Source: Thermosulfurimonas sp.
GTDB lineage: Bacteria > Desulfobacterota > Thermodesulfobacteria > Thermodesulfobacteriales > Thermodesulfobacteriaceae
DNA: 6,824 nt
Direction: 5' to 3'
Assembly: GCA_015487645.1 (NCBI GenBank)
Contig: WFPH01000166.1
Coordinates: 1 to 6,824, forward strand
Shown: positions 6,188 through 6,824 of the stretch, piece by piece
Position numbering within the stretch: the stretch's first letter is position 1
Layout of the letters: every line of letters starts with the position of its first letter
The notes under the pieces: model-generated
Seen by the model: only the letters and a program-made list of their open reading frames with translations
The model's database searches: none
Told to the model about the DNA's origin: nothing
Program-made: the position numbers and the translations under genes

Positions 6188-6824
6188 ATGACCGAAAAGG
6201 AGCTTGAGGAGCTAAGGTCCCGGGTCCTTTCAGAAGTTGAGGCCGCCCGGGACCTCAAGGCTCTGGAAGATCTTCGGGTCCGCTATCTCGGTAAAAAGGG
6301 GCTGGTCACTTCTATCGTCAAAGGTATCAAGGATCTCCCTCCGGAGCTCCGGCGGGTCATCGGGCGCAAGGCCAATGAGTTAAAGGCCGAACTTGAGGAC
6401 CTGATTCGCCGCCGGAAAGAGGATCTGTTGCGGGCCGCCGAAGACGAGGCGCCGGGGGTGGATCTGACGCTTCCCGGTCGGCCCTATGAGCTGGGGAAAT
6501 TTCATCCGATTACCCAGGTGCTTCAGGAGATATGTGATATTTTTACCAGGCTGGGCTTTAGCATTGCCCGTGGTCCGGAAGTGGAGACCGACTATTACAA
6601 CTTTGAGGCCCTGAACATCCCTCCGGACCACCCAGCCCGGGAGATGCAGGATACTTTCTACTTCCCGGAGGGCTTTCTTCTTCGTACGCACACCTCGCCC
6701 ATTCAGATCCGGATCATGCTTTCCCAGAAACCTCCTCTCCGGATCATTGCCCCGGGCAAGGTCTACCGGTGCGATTCCGATGTGCGTCACACCCCTATGT
6801 TTCATCAGGTGGAAGGTCTTCTGG
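6188..6824 (+). CDS. pheS: Phenylalanyl-tRNA synthetase alpha subunit, 3'-truncated by the window edge
   Basis: PheS is the catalytic alpha subunit of the (alpha-beta)2 class II synthetase that charges tRNA-Phe; the beta subunit gene pheT normally follows. The 212 complete codons in the window show the N-terminal coiled-coil region (MTEKELEELRSRVL to about residue 90, with YLGKKGLVT), then the start of the catalytic domain at GKFHPITQ (His106), motif 1 around GFSIARGPEVETDYYNFEALNIP (given here as a region near residues 120-142), DHPAREMQDTFYF, motif 2 LLRTHTSPIQ (Arg166) and APGKVYRCDSDVRHTPMFHQVEG. The ATG at 6188 lies 6 nt after rplT and lacks a clear Shine-Dalgarno sequence, so translation may be coupled to rplT. 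The stop codon lies beyond the window. Confidence 0.97.
   Translation, partial: MTEKELEELRSRVLSEVEAARDLKALEDLRVRYLGKKGLVTSIVKGIKDLPPELRRVIGRKANELKAELEDLIRRRKEDLLRAAEDEAPGVDLTLPGRPYELGKFHPITQVLQEICDIFTRLGFSIARGPEVETDYYNFEALNIPPDHPAREMQDTFYFPEGFLLRTHTSPIQIRIMLSQKPPLRIIAPGKVYRCDSDVRHTPMFHQVEGLL

Overview
The window comes from a bacterial chromosome. It is GC-rich, tightly packed, and every gene reads left to right. The protein set is core information-processing machinery. The proteins are rich in Glu, Lys and Arg, and the conserved order thrS-infC-rpmI-rplT-pheS is seen. Together with the topA type (several C-terminal zinc ribbons), this suggests a Gram-negative-type lineage, possibly a thermophile of the Desulfobacterota/Thermodesulfobacteria kind. 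That placement is inferred from composition and recall only.

Left part (1-2271): the 3' portion of topA (DNA topoisomerase I) enters from outside the window and ends with four zinc-ribbon units. Directly after it is a short zinc-ribbon reading frame (2053-2271) interrupted by one in-frame TGA at codon 29. The two Cys-x-x-Cys halves of the ribbon lie on opposite sides of that TGA. A perfect hairpin begins exactly 11 nt after the TGA, the geometry of a bacterial selenocysteine insertion element. This is the most interesting feature: either a new small selenoprotein or a freshly broken gene.

Middle (2238-3119): a nucleoside phosphorylase-family gene overlaps the 3' end of the zinc-ribbon frame by 34 nt. 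Its own 3' end runs through a good sigma-70-type promoter and into a tRNA-Val(GAC) gene. The tRNA is followed by a strong intrinsic terminator.

Right part (3138-6824): the translation operon thrS (threonyl-tRNA synthetase), infC (IF3), rpmI (bL35), rplT (bL20) and pheS (phenylalanyl-tRNA synthetase alpha, cut by the window end). Gaps are 6 to 17 nt. infC uses a TTG start behind a full AGGAGG, consistent with the rare-start-codon autoregulation known for IF3. No convincing promoter fits between the tRNA terminator and thrS, so expression of this operon may depend on read-through of that terminator or on a weak promoter overlapping it.
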